DNA of 64,000 bases from Skermanella mucosa (GTDB taxonomy: Bacteria; Pseudomonadota; Alphaproteobacteria; Azospirillales; Azospirillaceae), in assembly GCF_016765655.2 (NCBI RefSeq), contig NZ_CP086106.1:1176501-1240500 (forward strand). The letters run 5' to 3'. This document shows, one piece after another, positions 38,271 through 46,721 of this stretch. The translations under genes were made by a program, and so were the position numbers. Each line of letters begins with the position of its first letter. Within the stretch, counting starts at the first letter, position 1. The notes under the pieces are model-generated. The model did no database searches. It saw only the letters and a list, made by a program, of their open reading frames with translations, and had not been told where the DNA came from.

Positions 38271-38617
38271 GTTCCGTTCCTCCTTGGATAGCGATCCTAA
38301 GAACCGTCTTTTGTTTTTCTTCTTGTGAAAAAGGTAACTCTTACTGTCCTTTTCTGCAATCGATCCGGGATGAGCCCGGTGAAAACGCAACGAACCTCCG
38401 CGACATCCTGTCGCGCGGACAAAAAATTATATGGGATCGGCGAAGGCGGAGAGATCCGGTCTCCTTTGAAAAAATGACTCCTCCACCGCGCTGAAGATCC
38501 GCGGGTCGGGGCATCGGGCGACGTCGAACCTCGGGAGGCCGCCAGCGGCTCGCCCGCAACGGACTGGCCCTGGAGAAACCATGCCCCGTGGCCGATACTC
38601 GCCGGAAAGGGGATGGA
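38271..38617. other. Divergent intergenic region (oxidoreductase / EamA transporter)
   Basis: About 350 bases. The minus-strand leader of the oxidoreductase is A-rich (38300-38345 is T/C-rich on plus), which would leave the mRNA 5' region unstructured. An AT patch AAAAAATTATATGG (38421-38434) lies toward the transporter side, a possible -10 region. A small palindrome CCGGGATGAGCCCGG (38367-38381) is also present. No gene is supported. Confidence 0.35.
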
Positions 38618-39493
38618 ATGGACAGAGTGATGGACAAGGCCTCGAGCGGTTGGATCAACGGTTTCATCGGGATGCTGATCTTCAGCGGATCGCTCCCCGC
38701 GACGCGGGTCGCCGTCGCCGACTTCGACCCGGTCTTCCTGACCGTCGCCCGCGCGGCCATCGCGGGATTGCTGGCGGCGGCACTCCTGGTCGCCTTCCGG
38801 CAGAAGCGGCCGGACCGGGGCGACCTCGCGTCCCTGGCCGTGGTGTCCTTCGGCGTCGTCGTCGGGTTTCCGCTGCTCACGGCGTTGGCGCTGGAGCATA
38901 TCACCTCCGCCCAGTCCATCGTCTTCATCGGCCTGCTGCCGCTGGCGACGGCGACCTTCGGCGTGCTGCGCGGCGGCGAACGGCCGCGCCCGGCCTTCTG
39001 GGTGTTTTCAGGCCTCGGCAGCGCGCTGGTCGCCGGGTACGCGCTGGCCCAAAGCCGCGGCGGCTCGCTGGTCGGAGACACGCTGATGCTGGCGGCCGTC
39101 ATCGTCTGCGGCCTGGGCTACGCCGAGGGCGGCCGGCTTTCCCGGAAGCTCGGCGGCTGGCAGGTGATCTCCTGGGCCCTGGTGCTGTCCATGCCCTTCA
39201 TGGTGCCGCTGAGCCTGTATGCCATGCCGCCGTCCTGGGCGGGCGTCGGCCAAGCGGCATGGCTGGGCCTTGCCTACGTGTCGCTGTTCAGCATGCTGAT
39301 CGGCTTCGTGTTCTGGTACCGGGGCCTGTCCCAGGGCGGCATCGCCGCCGTCGGGCAATTGCAGCTGCTTCAGCCCTTCTTCGGGCTGACCCTGGCCGCG
39401 ACCCTGCTGGGCGAGGCGGTCGGCTGGCCCATGGTCGCCGTCACCGCCGCCGTGGTGCTCTGCGTCGCCGGGGCGAAGCGCTTCGCCTCGTGA
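38618..39493 (+). CDS. DMT-superfamily transporter (EamA family)
   Basis: 291 residues from ATG 38618 (AGGGG about 7 bases before it); a GTG at 38588 is an alternative. Ten membrane helices in two EamA repeats are visible, starting with GFIGMLIFSGSLPATRVAVADFDPVFLTVAR, with EHITSAQSIVFIGLLPLATA closing the first repeat and LQLLQPFFGLTLAATLLGEA the second. Family members export amino acids, nucleotides or other metabolites; the substrate is not evident. It is followed 43 bases later by a YkgJ-type gene in the same direction. Confidence 0.88.
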   Translation: MDRVMDKASSGWINGFIGMLIFSGSLPATRVAVADFDPVFLTVARAAIAGLLAAALLVAFRQKRPDRGDLASLAVVSFGVVVGFPLLTALALEHITSAQSIVFIGLLPLATATFGVLRGGERPRPAFWVFSGLGSALVAGYALAQSRGGSLVGDTLMLAAVIVCGLGYAEGGRLSRKLGGWQVISWALVLSMPFMVPLSLYAMPPSWAGVGQAAWLGLAYVSLFSMLIGFVFWYRGLSQGGIAAVGQLQLLQPFFGLTLAATLLGEAVGWPMVAVTAAVVLCVAGAKRFAS

Positions 39494-39536
39494 GGACGCC
39501 TTTGGAAACCGGCGGGCCTGCCCTATAACCGCTCCC

Positions 39537-40232
39537 ATGAGACCGCAGAAACCCCTGCCCACGGACCCGCCCGCCGCCGAGGAGGTCGCGCGCCAGACCG
39601 CGCGGTTCCGGGCGCTGATCGCCAAGCCGACGCGCGAGCGGCTTCGCAACCTGGTGACGGCCTGCCATCGCCAGCTGGAGCAGGCGGTGGCGGCGCATCC
39701 GCCGCGCCAGCCGGTGGCGTGCCGTATGGGCTGCGACCATTGCTGCCATCTCTACGTCTCCGCGACGGCGCCGGAACTGCTGGCCATCGCGGAGCATGTC
39801 GCGGCGTGGCCGGAGGATCGGCGCGCGGCCCTCCGGTCCCGGCTGGCCGAGGCGCTTCCCGCGACCCGCGGCCTGGCGCCCGCCGAGCGGGTCCGGCTCG
39901 ACCGCCCCTGTCCCATGCTGGAGGGTGGCCTGTGCGGCATCTATCCGGTGCGGCCGCTGGGCTGCCGCGCCTATGCGTCTTTCGACGTCGCCGCCTGCGA
40001 ACGGTCGAAGCGGGAGCGGGACGCCCAGGCGGCCATTCCCGTGCCCAGGATCAACATGCGTTCGCGCCGCCTGCTGTCGCACTGCCTGCGCGCGGCGCTC
40101 GTGGACCGCGGGCTGGACGGAAACTCCTACGAGCTGATCGAGGGGCTGTCCCGCGTGCTGGAAACCCCCGACGCCGACGCCCGCTGGACGGCGGGCGAGG
40201 AGATCCTGGCCGGGGTGCGGACGGATTCCTGA
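39537..40232 (+). CDS. YkgJ family cysteine-cluster protein
   Basis: 231 residues. The motif CRMGCDHCCHLY (about residues 62-73) and later CGIYPVRPLGCRAY form the CxxxCxxCC...C pattern of YkgJ/UPF0153 proteins, thought to bind zinc or an iron-sulfur cluster. A further Cys lies in DVAACERSK. The N-terminal 55 residues are a basic helix. The protein is cytoplasmic. Function of the family is unknown; the position behind an EamA transporter may be only directional. Confidence 0.8.
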   Translation: MRPQKPLPTDPPAAEEVARQTARFRALIAKPTRERLRNLVTACHRQLEQAVAAHPPRQPVACRMGCDHCCHLYVSATAPELLAIAEHVAAWPEDRRAALRSRLAEALPATRGLAPAERVRLDRPCPMLEGGLCGIYPVRPLGCRAYASFDVAACERSKRERDAQAAIPVPRINMRSRRLLSHCLRAALVDRGLDGNSYELIEGLSRVLETPDADARWTAGEEILAGVRTDS

Positions 40233-40265
40233 ACTCGGGCGTCTGAAGCCTGGGGCGGCCGACGG

Positions 40266-41435
40266 TCAGAGCACCGGCAGGTCCAGCGTCAGCCGGGCGC
40301 CCTCGTTCTTCCGCCAGGCGTCATTGTCCCATGCCAGCTTACCGCCGAGCTGGTTCGCCAGGACGTCCATGATCTGCAGCCCGGTGCCGACGCGCGACGC
40401 CTTGACCCGGTCGAAGCCCGGCCCGTCGTCGCTCAGCGTCAGGCGGGCGCTGTCGGGTGCCGTCCGGTCAAGCCGCAGGGCGATCCTGCCGCCCCCCTCC
40501 TGCCCGGCGGCGGAAAAGGCGTGCTGAAGGCTGTTGACGATGAACTCGTTGATCAGCAGCCCCAAGGGCACGGTGGTATCGACCCCGGCCTCGGCGTCAT
40601 CGGCCGCGAAATCCAGCGTGACGTCCTCGCCCCTCGCCCCGTGGAACGCCAGCAGGCTCTCGCACAGGGTCCGCAGGTAGCGGGAGAGGCCGATCCGCTC
40701 GACGCTCTCCGCCTCGAACAGGCTGTCATGGACGACCCGCAGGGTTTCCACGCGGCTGCCGATGATCCGGAGCTGGCTCTCGACCTCGCCGCCGCCGACC
40801 CGGCGGATCTGCATGTTGAGCAGGCTGGTGATGATCTGGAGGTTGTTCTTGACCCGGTGCTGCAATTCCCGCAGCAGGACCGCGCGCTCCTCCGCCAGCC
40901 GGGCCAGCGCCTCGTTCGAGGAGCGCCGCTCGATCGCCGCGGCCAGGATGTTGGCGTAGCTCTGCAGGAAATCCACGTCTTCCTGATTGAAGCTCCGCAG
41001 CTCGTCGCTGTCCACCTCCAGAACGCCGAAAGCTTCGCCCCGGCCCTGGATGATCACGTTGATCAGGCTTCGGATGCCATGGTCGCGCAGGAACCGCGGC
41101 ACGTCGAACCGCGACTCCGCCTCGATGTCGTCGGCGATCACGGGCTTGCCGGACTTCAGCGTATAGCCGCCCGACGACCGGCTTCCGGCATCCACCACCA
41201 GCGTCCCCTCGAGCCCGGGCCGCCAGCCGACGCCGGCGCGCATCAGCAGCTGTTCCCCGCCGGGCAGCCGCTCCATGACCTTTGCCCGCTTGACCCGCAG
41301 GCCCTGGGCCGCCAGCACGACCGCCTCGTGCAGCAGGGCATCCAGATCGTCCACCATCAGCGCCTGCCGGCCGAACTCAGCCAGGGCGCTCTGACGGCGG
41401 ATCCATCGCTCGTGATCGAAGGTATCATCGCTCAT
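40266..41435 (-). CDS. GAF-domain sensor histidine kinase, HisKA_2 type
   Basis: 389 residues, soluble. An N-terminal GAF domain (about 20-170, with SRSSGGYTLKSGKPVIADDI and VIIQGRGEAFGVLEVDS) is followed by a HisKA_2 domain with LRELQHRVKNNLQIITSLLN (phospho-acceptor His193). The ATPase domain has LLINEFIVNSLQHAF, DDGPGF and GTGLQIMDVLANQLGG. The arrangement is like blue-light or stress kinases feeding the general stress response, but the GAF domain shows no conserved chromophore Cys that I can identify, so its ligand is unknown. No response regulator is adjacent. Confidence 0.9.
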   Translation of the reverse strand: MSDDTFDHERWIRRQSALAEFGRQALMVDDLDALLHEAVVLAAQGLRVKRAKVMERLPGGEQLLMRAGVGWRPGLEGTLVVDAGSRSSGGYTLKSGKPVIADDIEAESRFDVPRFLRDHGIRSLINVIIQGRGEAFGVLEVDSDELRSFNQEDVDFLQSYANILAAAIERRSSNEALARLAEERAVLLRELQHRVKNNLQIITSLLNMQIRRVGGGEVESQLRIIGSRVETLRVVHDSLFEAESVERIGLSRYLRTLCESLLAFHGARGEDVTLDFAADDAEAGVDTTVPLGLLINEFIVNSLQHAFSAAGQEGGGRIALRLDRTAPDSARLTLSDDGPGFDRVKASRVGTGLQIMDVLANQLGGKLAWDNDAWRKNEGARLTLDLPVL

Positions 41436-41514
41436 GGGGGGGACAACACATCAGAAGGCCTGTCGGCGTCGAACTCCCAAAAGTGGAACCTGGGGTGGCA
41501 TCGGTCGTTGGGCG

Positions 41515-43392
41515 TCAATAAAGTTTCTCCAGCAACTCGCCGTAGCTTTTGCGGATCTCGTGGCGGCGGATCTTCAGGGTCGGGGTGAGCTGAGCGTTCT
41601 CCACGCTGAACGGTTCCGGGACGATCACGAACTTGCGGACGCGCTCGATGCCGGACAGGCCGCGGTTGACCCGTTCCACCGCCTCGCCGACATGCTTCCG
41701 GAAATCGGCGTCCTCCGCCAGCTCGGCCGGGTCTGCCCGCTTGCCGTGGCGCTTCGCCCAGTCGCGCGCCAGTTGGAGGTCCGGCACGATCAGGGCCACC
41801 AGGAACGGCTTGCCGTCCCCCGCCACCATCACCTGGCCGATGCAGGGCTCCAGCGCCAGCAGGTTCTCGATCCGCTGGGGCGCCACGTTGTCGCCGCCGC
41901 TGGTGACGATCAGGTCCTTCTTGCGGTCGGTCAGGACCAGCGACCCGTCGGGCGCCAGATGGCCGATGTCCCCGGTGTGCAGCCAGCCGTCCACGATGGT
42001 GCGGTCGGTCGCGTCCCGGTCGCCCCAGTATCCCTTCATGACCATGGGGCCGCGCGCCAGGATCTCGCCGTCCCCGGCGATCCTGACTTCCACGTCCGGC
42101 ATCGGCGGGCCGACGGTGTCGTGGCGGATGCGGCTGGGCCGGTTGCAGGCGATCAGCGGCGACGCCTCGGTCTGGCCGTACCCTTGGAGGATGCGGATGC
42201 CGAGCGACTGGAAGAACAGCGCCGTTTCCGGCGCCAGGGCGGCCCCGCCCGAGATGAACGCCTTCAGCCGCCCGCCGAAGCGCTCGCAGATCCGATGGCG
42301 AACCAGCCGCTCCAGCGCGAAGTCCTGCGCCGCGTCCAGCGGCCCCAGCCGCCCGTCCCGGCGATACCGCTTGGCGCCCAGCTCCAGCGTCCTGCGGAAC
42401 AGGGCGAGGCGCAGGCCGCCGGCCCGCTCGACCTCCCGCCGGATGCGCGCTTCCAGCACCTCGTACAGGCGCGGCACGGCGGTCATGATGGTCGGCTTGA
42501 CCTCCCCCAGGTTGCCGGCCAGCTTCTCGACCGACTCAGCGTAGGCGATCCGGGCGCCCAGGGTCAGCGCGAACATCTGGCCGCAGGTATGCTCATAGGC
42601 GTGGGCCAGGGGCAGGAAGGACAGGAAGGTCTCCTCCCCCAGGCCGACATCCTCGACCAGGGTATAGGCCGACTTGCAGTTGGACAGGATGTTGCCGTGG
42701 GTCAGCATCACGCCCTTGGGCGTTCCGCCGGTGCCGGAGGTATAGATGATGCAGGCCACGTCGTCGCGCCCGGCCGGCACGTCCTCCGGGACTGGAATCG
42801 GTGCCGGGGACCTCTCCGCCTCCTGCGCGGCGCCGCGCCTCAGCAGCTCCGCCCAGCCCAGCGCCTCGGGCGCCCCGTCGGGCATGCCCGGCATGTCCTC
42901 GTTGAAGCTGACCACCGCCCGCATGTCGCGCACCTGCAGGATGGCGGGCAGCACCTTGCGCATCAGCGCCGGGGTGGAGACCAGCACGACCCGCGCGCCG
43001 CTGTCGGTCAGCGTGTGGACATGGTCCGACGTGGTGCTGGTGGTGTAGGCCGGCACGGTGATGGCGCCCAGCGACATGATCGCGAAATCGGCGACCAGCC
43101 ATTCCGGCCGGTTCTCCGCGACGATGGCGACCCGGTCGCCGCGCCCGACGCCCAGTCCGCGCAGTCCCGCCGCGGCCCGCCGGACGTCGCGCGCGACCTC
43201 CTCCCAGCTTTGCCGGACCCACTCGCCGCCCCGCTTGGAGATCAGCAGCGGCCGGTCGCCGTGGCGCAGCACCTGGTCGAAGAACATGTCGGGCAGGCTT
43301 GACCAGCGGTCATAGGTGTCGCGATCGGTGGTGTCTCGGTCGGTGGTGTCGCGGTCCGTCCGCGGCGGGTGATCGGGGCGCGTGCTGGTCAT
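41515..43392 (-). CDS. Long-chain acyl-CoA synthetase (AMP-forming, FAA1/FadD15 type)
   Basis: 625 residues from ATG 43392 with GGAAAG upstream. Motifs: IIYTSGTGGTPKGVMLTHGN (P-loop), QGYGQTEASP, GWLHTGDIGHLAPDG and LTDRKKDLIVTSGGDN, ending with the catalytic-Lys region LTPTLKIRR. It activates long-chain fatty acids to acyl-CoA through an acyl-adenylate. The N-terminus holds three tandem DRDTT/DRDTY repeats (about residues 13-28) encoded by 15-base DNA repeats; they precede the fold and may vary in number between strains. Confidence 0.92.
   Translation of the reverse strand: MTSTRPDHPPRTDRDTTDRDTTDRDTYDRWSSLPDMFFDQVLRHGDRPLLISKRGGEWVRQSWEEVARDVRRAAAGLRGLGVGRGDRVAIVAENRPEWLVADFAIMSLGAITVPAYTTSTTSDHVHTLTDSGARVVLVSTPALMRKVLPAILQVRDMRAVVSFNEDMPGMPDGAPEALGWAELLRRGAAQEAERSPAPIPVPEDVPAGRDDVACIIYTSGTGGTPKGVMLTHGNILSNCKSAYTLVEDVGLGEETFLSFLPLAHAYEHTCGQMFALTLGARIAYAESVEKLAGNLGEVKPTIMTAVPRLYEVLEARIRREVERAGGLRLALFRRTLELGAKRYRRDGRLGPLDAAQDFALERLVRHRICERFGGRLKAFISGGAALAPETALFFQSLGIRILQGYGQTEASPLIACNRPSRIRHDTVGPPMPDVEVRIAGDGEILARGPMVMKGYWGDRDATDRTIVDGWLHTGDIGHLAPDGSLVLTDRKKDLIVTSGGDNVAPQRIENLLALEPCIGQVMVAGDGKPFLVALIVPDLQLARDWAKRHGKRADPAELAEDADFRKHVGEAVERVNRGLSGIERVRKFVIVPEPFSVENAQLTPTLKIRRHEIRKSYGELLEKLY
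43315..43359 (-). repeat. 15-bp tandem repeat (3 copies) inside the acyl-CoA synthetase gene
   Basis: Three consecutive units GGTGTCGCGATCGGT, GGTGTCTCGGTCGGT and GGTGTCGCGGTCCGT on the plus strand, encoding DRDTT-type pentapeptides near the N-terminus. Units differ at two to three positions. The repeat keeps the frame, so copy-number change would be tolerated. Confidence 0.8.
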
Positions 43393-43562
43393 GTCTGCTT
43401 TCCGTGTTGGAGAGGTCCATTCCGGAGTGGGCCTCGGGGCCGTACGGCGGAGGCGTTATGGGGCATCGGTGCCGGTCATGGCCCGATATATAGAACGGGA
43501 CGGCCGCTTGGATGGGTTCAATCGCCCGCCTATATCCCTGGCAGCGCAACAGGAGGAAACCG

Positions 43563-45383
43563 ATGAGCCAGATAGCGACCGCGGAGCCGCTCGACAATCC
43601 CGAACCGGGAATGCCCGACCTCGGCGAGCTGCCGACCTGGGATCTGGGCGACCTCTACCCGGGTCAGGACTCCGACGCGCTCAAGACCGACCTGGACCGG
43701 ATGGAAAAGGCGTCGAAGGACTTCCACAAGAGCTACAACGGCAAGCTGGCGGACCTCGGCGGTGCCCAGCTCGGGACGGCGGTGGCCGCCTACGAGGAGA
43801 TCGACGAGACCCTGTCGCGCATCATGAGCTATGCGCACCTTGTCTATGCCGGCGACATGAACGACCCGAACGTGGGCAAGTTCTTCCAGGGCATCCAGGA
43901 ACGGGTCAACGGCATCTCGACCTATCTGCTGTTCTTCACCCTGGAGCTCAACCGTCTCGACGACGCGGTGCTGGCCGCCAAGATGAAGTCGCCGGAACTG
44001 GCGAAGTACGCGCCCTGGCTGCGCGACATCCGCGTGTTCCGCCCGCACCAGCTTTCTGACGAGCTGGAACGGCTGCTCCACGAGAAATACGTGGTCGGAC
44101 GCGCCGCCTGGAACCGCCTGTTCGACGAGACGATCGCCGGCCTCCGCTTCACCATCGGCGGCCGGGAGATGACTTGCACCGAGGCGCTGAACCGCCTGAC
44201 CGACCGCTCGTCCGAACGCCGGCGCGAGGCGGCGGTGGAGATCGGCCGGGTGCTCGAAGCCAACAGCCGCACCTTCGCGCTGATCACCAACACGCTGGCC
44301 AAGGACAAGGAGATCGACGACAAGTGGCGCAACTATCCGCGCCCGACATCGTCCCGCAACAAGTCCAACCACGTCGAGGACGAGGTGGTGGACGCGCTGG
44401 TCACCGCCGTCAAGGGCGCCTACCCGGACCTGTCGCACCGTTACTACGCGCTCAAGGCCAAGTGGTTCGGCGGCGACACGCTGGACTACTGGGACCGCAA
44501 CGCGCCGCTGCCGGACGACGTGGACCGGCTGATCCCGTGGAACGAGGCCCGCGGCATCGTTCTGGACGCCTATGGCCGCTTCTCGCCGGAGCTGGCCGCC
44601 GTCGGCCGCCGCTTCTTCGACAATGCCTGGATCGACGCGCCGGTCCGGCCGGGCAAGGCGCCCGGCGCCTTCGCCCACCCGACGGTGCCGAGCGTCCACC
44701 CGTACCTGCTGGTCAACTACCAGGGCAAGACCCGCGACGTGATGACCCTGGCCCACGAACTGGGCCACGGCGTCCACCAAGTGCTGGCCGGCCGCCAGGG
44801 CCACCTGATGGCGGACACGCCGCTGACCCTGGCGGAGACCGCGTCTGTGTTCGGCGAGATGCTGACCTTCCGCTCGCTGCTCGACGCCGAGACCGACCCG
44901 GCCGCCAAGAAGATCATGCTGGCCTCCAAGGTGGAGGACATGCTGAACACGGTGGTCCGCCAGATCGCCTTCTTCGACTTCGAGCAGCGGCTCCACACCG
45001 AGCGGCGCGAGGGCGAGCTGACGGCGGAGCGGATCGGCGAGATCTGGATGGACGTGCAGGCGGAGAGCCTCGGCCCGGCGCTTCGCTTCGACCAGGGATA
45101 CCGGACCTACTGGGCCTATATCCCGCACTTCATCCACTCGCCCTTCTATGTCTACGCCTATGCCTTCGGCGACTGCCTGGTCAACTCGCTCTACGCGGTC
45201 TACCAGGACGCGGCGGACGGCTTCGCCGAGCGGTACCTTAAGATGCTGTCGGCCGGCGGCACGCTGCGCCACCAGGAACTGCTGGCCCCGTTCGGCCTCA
45301 ACGCCTCCGACCCGGCCTTCTGGGACAAGGGCCTGGGCGTGATCCGCGGCTTCATCGACGAGCTGGAGCGGCAGGACCGCTGA
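43563..45383 (+). CDS. M3 family oligoendopeptidase (PepF type)
   Basis: 606 residues from ATG 43563, chosen because AGGAGG lies 6 bases before it; the frame starts earlier at 43512. The zinc site is LAHELGHGVHQ (His398, Glu399, His402) with the third ligand in TLAETASVFGE about 25 residues on, typical of M3B oligoendopeptidase F. The N-terminal helical lid begins LPTWDLGDLYPG. The enzyme is a cytoplasmic metallopeptidase that degrades oligopeptides. It stands alone, divergent from the acyl-CoA synthetase gene. Confidence 0.93.
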   Translation: MSQIATAEPLDNPEPGMPDLGELPTWDLGDLYPGQDSDALKTDLDRMEKASKDFHKSYNGKLADLGGAQLGTAVAAYEEIDETLSRIMSYAHLVYAGDMNDPNVGKFFQGIQERVNGISTYLLFFTLELNRLDDAVLAAKMKSPELAKYAPWLRDIRVFRPHQLSDELERLLHEKYVVGRAAWNRLFDETIAGLRFTIGGREMTCTEALNRLTDRSSERRREAAVEIGRVLEANSRTFALITNTLAKDKEIDDKWRNYPRPTSSRNKSNHVEDEVVDALVTAVKGAYPDLSHRYYALKAKWFGGDTLDYWDRNAPLPDDVDRLIPWNEARGIVLDAYGRFSPELAAVGRRFFDNAWIDAPVRPGKAPGAFAHPTVPSVHPYLLVNYQGKTRDVMTLAHELGHGVHQVLAGRQGHLMADTPLTLAETASVFGEMLTFRSLLDAETDPAAKKIMLASKVEDMLNTVVRQIAFFDFEQRLHTERREGELTAERIGEIWMDVQAESLGPALRFDQGYRTYWAYIPHFIHSPFYVYAYAFGDCLVNSLYAVYQDAADGFAERYLKMLSAGGTLRHQELLAPFGLNASDPAFWDKGLGVIRGFIDELERQDR

Positions 45384-45458
45384 CGATCCTTCTCCGGTTC
45401 CCGGCGGCGGGAGCGGCATGGCCGCCGTCCCCGCCGCCGGGACCGTCCGGGCGGAACC

Positions 45459-46043
45459 TCAGGCGTCGGTGGCGGCCCGGCCGGGGCCGATCATCAACGC
45501 CATCAGGTCCCGCTCGATGCCGCGCTTCTCCTCCAGCAACCGGGCGCGCCGCCGGTTGAGGTCATCGAGGCCGGTGCGGCCGTACCATTCCTTCTGAAGG
45601 TCGCACCGTTTCCGCAAGGCTACGATGCGCGCCTTGTGCAGCCGCTTGGTCTCCCCCTGCTTCGCCGGGTCCGGATGGAGGCTCTGGCGGAAGTGGCGGG
45701 TCAGCTCGGCCTGCGACGGGCGCCGCGACATGGTGGGCGGAAGCCCCAGGGCCGCCATTTCCTCCGGCGTCCATTCCGGCCAGCCGGTCACCGTCCCGGT
45801 GCCCGTGGGACCGGGACACAGGCTTTCCGGGATCGACAGCAGCGTCCGGGCGCGCGCGGCCTCGGTTTCGCGAAGACGCAGGCCGGTGTCGCGGTAGCGG
45901 TCGAGCAGCGCGAAGACAGGCTGCGGAACGCGGGACGGAAGGGAAGCCCCCGCCGCAGCCGAGGCGACCGGGATCGACGCGGCGACGGATAACAATGACC
46001 GGCGCGAAACCGCGCCGGGTGTGCTAAGGCTGCCATCAGCCAT
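45459..46043 (-). CDS. Conserved hypothetical protein with twin-arginine-like leader
   Basis: 194 residues from ATG 46043. The N-terminus holds SRRSLLSVAASIPVASAAAG, a twin-Arg motif followed by a short hydrophobic stretch, suggesting Tat export, although the residue pattern after RR is not ideal. The mature part includes TGWPEWTPEEMAALGLPPTM and a long basic coiled-coil-like C-terminus (LHKARIVALRKRCDLQKEWY, then RRARLLEEKRGIERDLMAL). I do not recognise the family. It is convergent with the oligopeptidase gene. Confidence 0.6.
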   Translation of the reverse strand: MADGSLSTPGAVSRRSLLSVAASIPVASAAAGASLPSRVPQPVFALLDRYRDTGLRLRETEAARARTLLSIPESLCPGPTGTGTVTGWPEWTPEEMAALGLPPTMSRRPSQAELTRHFRQSLHPDPAKQGETKRLHKARIVALRKRCDLQKEWYGRTGLDDLNRRRARLLEEKRGIERDLMALMIGPGRAATDA

Positions 46044-46306
46044 GATGTAGTCCTCAAAGTGTGCATCGTGGTCAGGCCGGGCTGGGGAAGGCCAATTCCC
46101 CGGTCCGGCCGCCCCTCGCGGTTGCGAAGGTGGGCCGACACTGGACCGAATACGTCCGCACGTCAAGAAATATGGATTATCAGGATAAGGCGCCGCGGAC
46201 GGTTCCCGCGATGCGCGTGAATGCCGTTGCGCATTCCATCGCATTCGCCCAAATTCGGCCGCGTCCGAGATGCGCGAACATCCCGGACGCGAACCGAAAG
46301 GAGGTG

Positions 46307-46375
46307 ATGCGTTTGGTAGTCAAGGTTCGGGTCCAGTGGGGCCGGGTCAGGTTTGAACTCCTGATCAGGCTCTAA
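46307..46375 (+). CDS. Tiny ORF (22 codons) with a perfect Shine-Dalgarno sequence
   Basis: AAAGGAGGTG runs directly into ATG 46307, matching the 16S anti-Shine-Dalgarno for ten bases, although the spacing to this ATG is very short. The product MRLVVKVRVQWGRVRFELLI plus RL is basic and alternates hydrophobic and charged residues. A stable hairpin begins 7 bases after the stop. It could be a small protein or a leader peptide; no relative is recognised. Confidence 0.3.
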   Translation: MRLVVKVRVQWGRVRFELLIRL

Positions 46376-46381
46376 CTTCGA

Positions 46382-46421
46382 CCGGGGAGACGGGAGAGTG
46401 CAACTTCCGTCTCTCCACCGG
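46382..46421 (+). terminator. Hairpin after the tiny ORF
   Basis: Bulged stem from CCGGGGAGACGG (46382-46393) pairing with CCGTCTCTCCACCGG (46407-46421). The downstream sequence ACCTTGGCCCCATTTTAA has only a short T-run, so it may be a terminator or a structured part of a longer RNA. Confidence 0.35.
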
Positions 46422-46721
46422 ACCTTGGCCCCATTTTAAGCGAAATCCCGACCATACAGCAAGCGCCATCGGTTGCCGCCATACCCTGGTCCGCACGGGC
46501 ATCACAATCGTAGTGTCGCATCCTGCCCGACCTGCGGGCTGTTCAGACGTGCAAACAAGTCGATGCCTTTATGCGACGATGAGCGGCCAGCCGCCGGAAG
46601 GTCCGTAAGTTCCTTCCCCGCCTGCGGCAAGATAGTTTGCGAATGACTCCATCCCGGCACTGACTCTCGCGCGCATCGATGATAGGTTCCTCGCGCTTTG
46701 AGACTGCCGAGGCGTGGGATC

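Larger units (their letters stand above)
46044..46721. other. Long intergenic region with a tiny ORF and hairpin
   Basis: About 680 bases between the divergent hypothetical gene and the PilZ-tailed chemoreceptor. It holds a 22-codon frame behind a perfect Shine-Dalgarno sequence (46307-46375) and a GC hairpin just after it (46382-46421). The rest, 46440-46720, shows no gene; it should contain the chemoreceptor promoter. Confidence 0.4.

Noticed and set aside
34833-38291. Long open frame (1152 codons) opposite the indolepyruvate oxidoreductase
   Set aside because: It is the antisense shadow of a gene with clear TPP and ferredoxin motifs; the translated sequence has no recognisable fold.
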